In this document: piece by piece, positions 6,259 through 7,407 of the stretch
How positions within the stretch are numbered: the stretch's first letter is position 1
Layout of the letters: every line of letters starts with the position of its first letter
DNA from: Chloroflexi bacterium UBA6265
GTDB taxonomy: Bacteria; Chloroflexota; Chloroflexia; Thermomicrobiales; UBA6265
Direction of reading: 5' to 3'
Assembly (NCBI GenBank): GCA_002440805.1
Contig: DJVD01000250.1
Span: forward strand, 1 to 7,407
DNA: 7,407 bases
Made by a program: the position numbers and the translations under genes
Notes under the pieces: model-generated
What the model was told of the DNA's origin: nothing
The model's database searches: none
Seen by the model: only the letters and a program-made list of their open reading frames with translations

Positions 6259-6483
6259 CTACGGATTGGGTGGGACGGCACAGCAATCACCCGATAGCTG
6301 AATCGGTGGGCACGGGACCGAACCATACGAGCAATACACACAACAATCGCCGGCAAGTGGGCGCAACACGGCCTCGCAACTTGGGCAGCGATAGAAGAAC
6401 TGACAGGATTCGGTCGGCATTTCCTCTGCTGCCTGATGGCCGCATTCGGGACAGGTAATAACCGAGGTTGTGACGATCTCCAT
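6259..6483 (-). CDS. GDCCVxC-domain small cysteine-rich protein
   Basis: A 74-residue protein with 11 cysteines. The pattern is C11-x2-C14 (TCPECGH), MPTESCQFFYRCPSC (C27, C33, C36), the family signature GDCCVYCSYGSVPCPPIQ (C47, C48, C51, C58) and a second GDCC at 65-68. This matches the small family named for GDCCVxC, some members of which are annotated as selenoproteins; here cysteine codons are used. The paired CxxC motifs suggest metal binding (zinc) or redox chemistry, but the function is not established. The ATG at 6481-6483 gives the usual family N-terminus; AGGGGA lies about 9 nt upstream. The frame continues to 6561 without family similarity. First gene of the four-gene unit, 22 nt before the phosphatase start; its promoter should lie between 6484 and 6564, where CATAAT (6539-6544, minus strand) is a possible but unpaired -10 box. 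Confidence 0.88.
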   Translation of the reverse strand: MEIVTTSVITCPECGHQAAEEMPTESCQFFYRCPSCEAVLRPLAGDCCVYCSYGSVPCPPIQLSGDCCAVPPNP

Positions 6484-6564
6484 GCTCTTGCGTCCCCTGC
6501 CGCGCGAATTTGAAACGATATGCAGCAACTTGCCCTCTATTATGGAACATGTGTAAAGCACGCG

Positions 6565-6593
6565 AACGCGCCCGGCATAAAGCCGGGCGCGTT
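6565..6593 (-). terminator. 12-bp GC-rich stem-loop after the SOD/CHRD-like gene
   Basis: AACGCGCCCGGC at 6565-6576 and its exact complement at 6582-6593 enclose a 5-nt loop (ATAAA on the plus strand, TTTAT in the RNA). It sits 22 nt after the stop of the SOD/CHRD-like gene and before the GDCCVxC gene, where a terminator is expected. The minus strand after the stem reads CGCGTGCTTT, so a proper U-tract is lacking; termination efficiency is uncertain. Confidence 0.7.
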
Positions 6594-6615
6594 GCGGTTC
6601 GCGAAGGGAGTGGTT

Positions 6616-7407
6616 CTAGAGGCCCAGGCGGGTAAAGCGCGGGTTCCTGCCGCTGCGTTCACCGGCGCGAATGAGCATGCCGGTGCCGAGGAGCACAATG
6701 CTGCTGCCAGCAATCGCCCAAATCACGGCGGTGCGGGTATCGCTCGGCCATACCAGGCCATCGCCTACACCAACCGTCTCGGGGAAGGCGGCTGCCTGGG
6801 CACTGGTGGTCACCATGGTGGTGTTGCCACCCGTGGAACCATCACTGGCACTGCTCACAACCACGGCAGTCGGTGTGGGCGCGGTGAGTGACGATGCGGT
6901 GCCGGTGATATTGCCACATACCATCCAGGCATCCCAGTTGGCTTCATCCGGATGGACGTTGATGAAGTAGTTGCCACTGGTGAGCTGCTCGAGACTGAGG
7001 TTGACGGTGGATGTGCTGGTGCCATCGGCAGCTATCGGATCCAGCGTATAGGTTGCCGTTCCCGGAGAGGCACAGGTGCCATTGTGAATGTGCAACTCGT
7101 GGCCGCCAGTGATGCCATCCCCGGTGAGGGTGACAGACACATTGGTGGCACTGCCATCGGCGGTGAGCACGGCGGTACCGGTGATGCCGGTTTCGCTCCA
7201 GTCGACCAGGTTGACAGTGAGCGTCAGGGCCGTGGGATTGGCGGCACCACTCGTGCCATCCACATCCGTTACCTGGCCACCAACACCATCGCCATCCGTA
7301 GCTGCTTCTGGCGATGCAGCCGGGGACGCTGCGGGGGTTGCTACCGATGGTGACGCGACCGGTGTGCTTGCCGATGCCAGCGTCGGCTCACCTTCAATGG
7401 TGGCACA
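6616..7407 (-). CDS. Secreted, C-terminally anchored protein with Cu/Zn-SOD/CHRD-like domain (5' end outside window)
   Basis: Partial: the frame is open to the window edge, so the start and any signal peptide are missing; 263 residues are visible. Numbering from the edge: residues 9-40 are a low-complexity linker (TPVASP, TPAASPAASPE). Residues about 59-168 form a beta-rich domain with HELHIHNGTC (H103, H106, H108, C112), NVHPDE (H152) and VCGNITG (C164). The His cluster followed by a Cys, and the late CG, resemble the Cu/Zn superoxide dismutase/CHRD fold, whose disulfide joins equivalent cysteines. A Ser/Thr-rich stalk (170-206), FPETV at 208-212, a hydrophobic helix (about 226-246) and a basic tail (RAGERSGRNPRFTR) follow, so the protein is anchored facing outward. 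Dismutase activity is not implied, because not all metal ligands can be identified. The GTG at 7263 is not a believable start, since the linker continues upstream of it. Confidence 0.78.
   Translation of the reverse strand, partial: CATIEGEPTLASASTPVASPSVATPAASPAASPEAATDGDGVGGQVTDVDGTSGAANPTALTLTVNLVDWSETGITGTAVLTADGSATNVSVTLTGDGITGGHELHIHNGTCASPGTATYTLDPIAADGTSTSTVNLSLEQLTSGNYFINVHPDEANWDAWMVCGNITGTASSLTAPTPTAVVVSSASDGSTGGNTTMVTTSAQAAAFPETVGVGDGLVWPSDTRTAVIWAIAGSSIVLLGTGMLIRAGERSGRNPRFTRLGL

Noticed and set aside
5598..6458. Long plus-strand open frame (286 codons) opposite the phosphatase gene
   Set aside because: It lies antisense to the histidine phosphatase and GDCCVxC genes, has no recognisable motif, and its composition (His/Gly/Ala-rich) is what the complement of a GC-rich gene gives.
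7306..7374. Repeat array in the Ala/Ser/Pro linker
   Set aside because: The repetition is low-complexity coding sequence with variable units, not a CRISPR or a true tandem DNA repeat.

Overview
This 7.4-kb window is moderately GC-rich and every gene I can support lies on the minus strand, so it reads from position 7407 down to 1. Protein style points to a Chloroflexota bacterium of the Thermomicrobiales/Thermomicrobia type. Two unrelated secreted proteins share Ala/Ser/Pro/Thr-rich stretches containing TPVASP, the substrate-binding protein is exported by Tat, and a secreted protein with a superoxide-dismutase-like fold sits beside them. This placement is an inference from sequence style; there is no rRNA or marker gene in the window.

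Region A (7407-6616) is the C-terminal part of a secreted, membrane- or wall-anchored protein with a Cu/Zn-SOD/CHRD-like beta domain; its start lies outside the window. A strong 12-bp stem-loop (6565-6593) follows it and separates it from the next unit.

Region B (6483-3852) is a tight four-gene unit: a small 11-cysteine protein of the GDCCVxC family, a histidine phosphatase, a calcineurin-like metallophosphoesterase, and a stand-alone ParB/sulfiredoxin-fold protein with a DUF4032-like C-terminal part. Junctions are a 22-nt gap, a 4-nt ATGA overlap and a 4-nt gap, so co-transcription is very likely. The joint function is not known to me.

Region C (3851-3465) is a 387-bp non-coding stretch. 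It holds a perfect TTGTATACAA palindrome, two small leader hairpins and a strong Shine-Dalgarno site, and presumably carries the promoter of the transporter operon.

Region D (3464-16) is a carbohydrate ABC importer: a substrate-binding protein that strongly resembles NgcE (N-acetylglucosamine/N,N'-diacetylchitobiose binding), followed by the two permeases NgcF-like and NgcG-like. No ATPase gene is present, as in known ngcEFG loci that borrow a shared ATPase. The gap between the binding protein and the first permease holds a 32-bp perfect palindrome and a second hairpin, an arrangement expected to keep binding-protein expression above permease expression.
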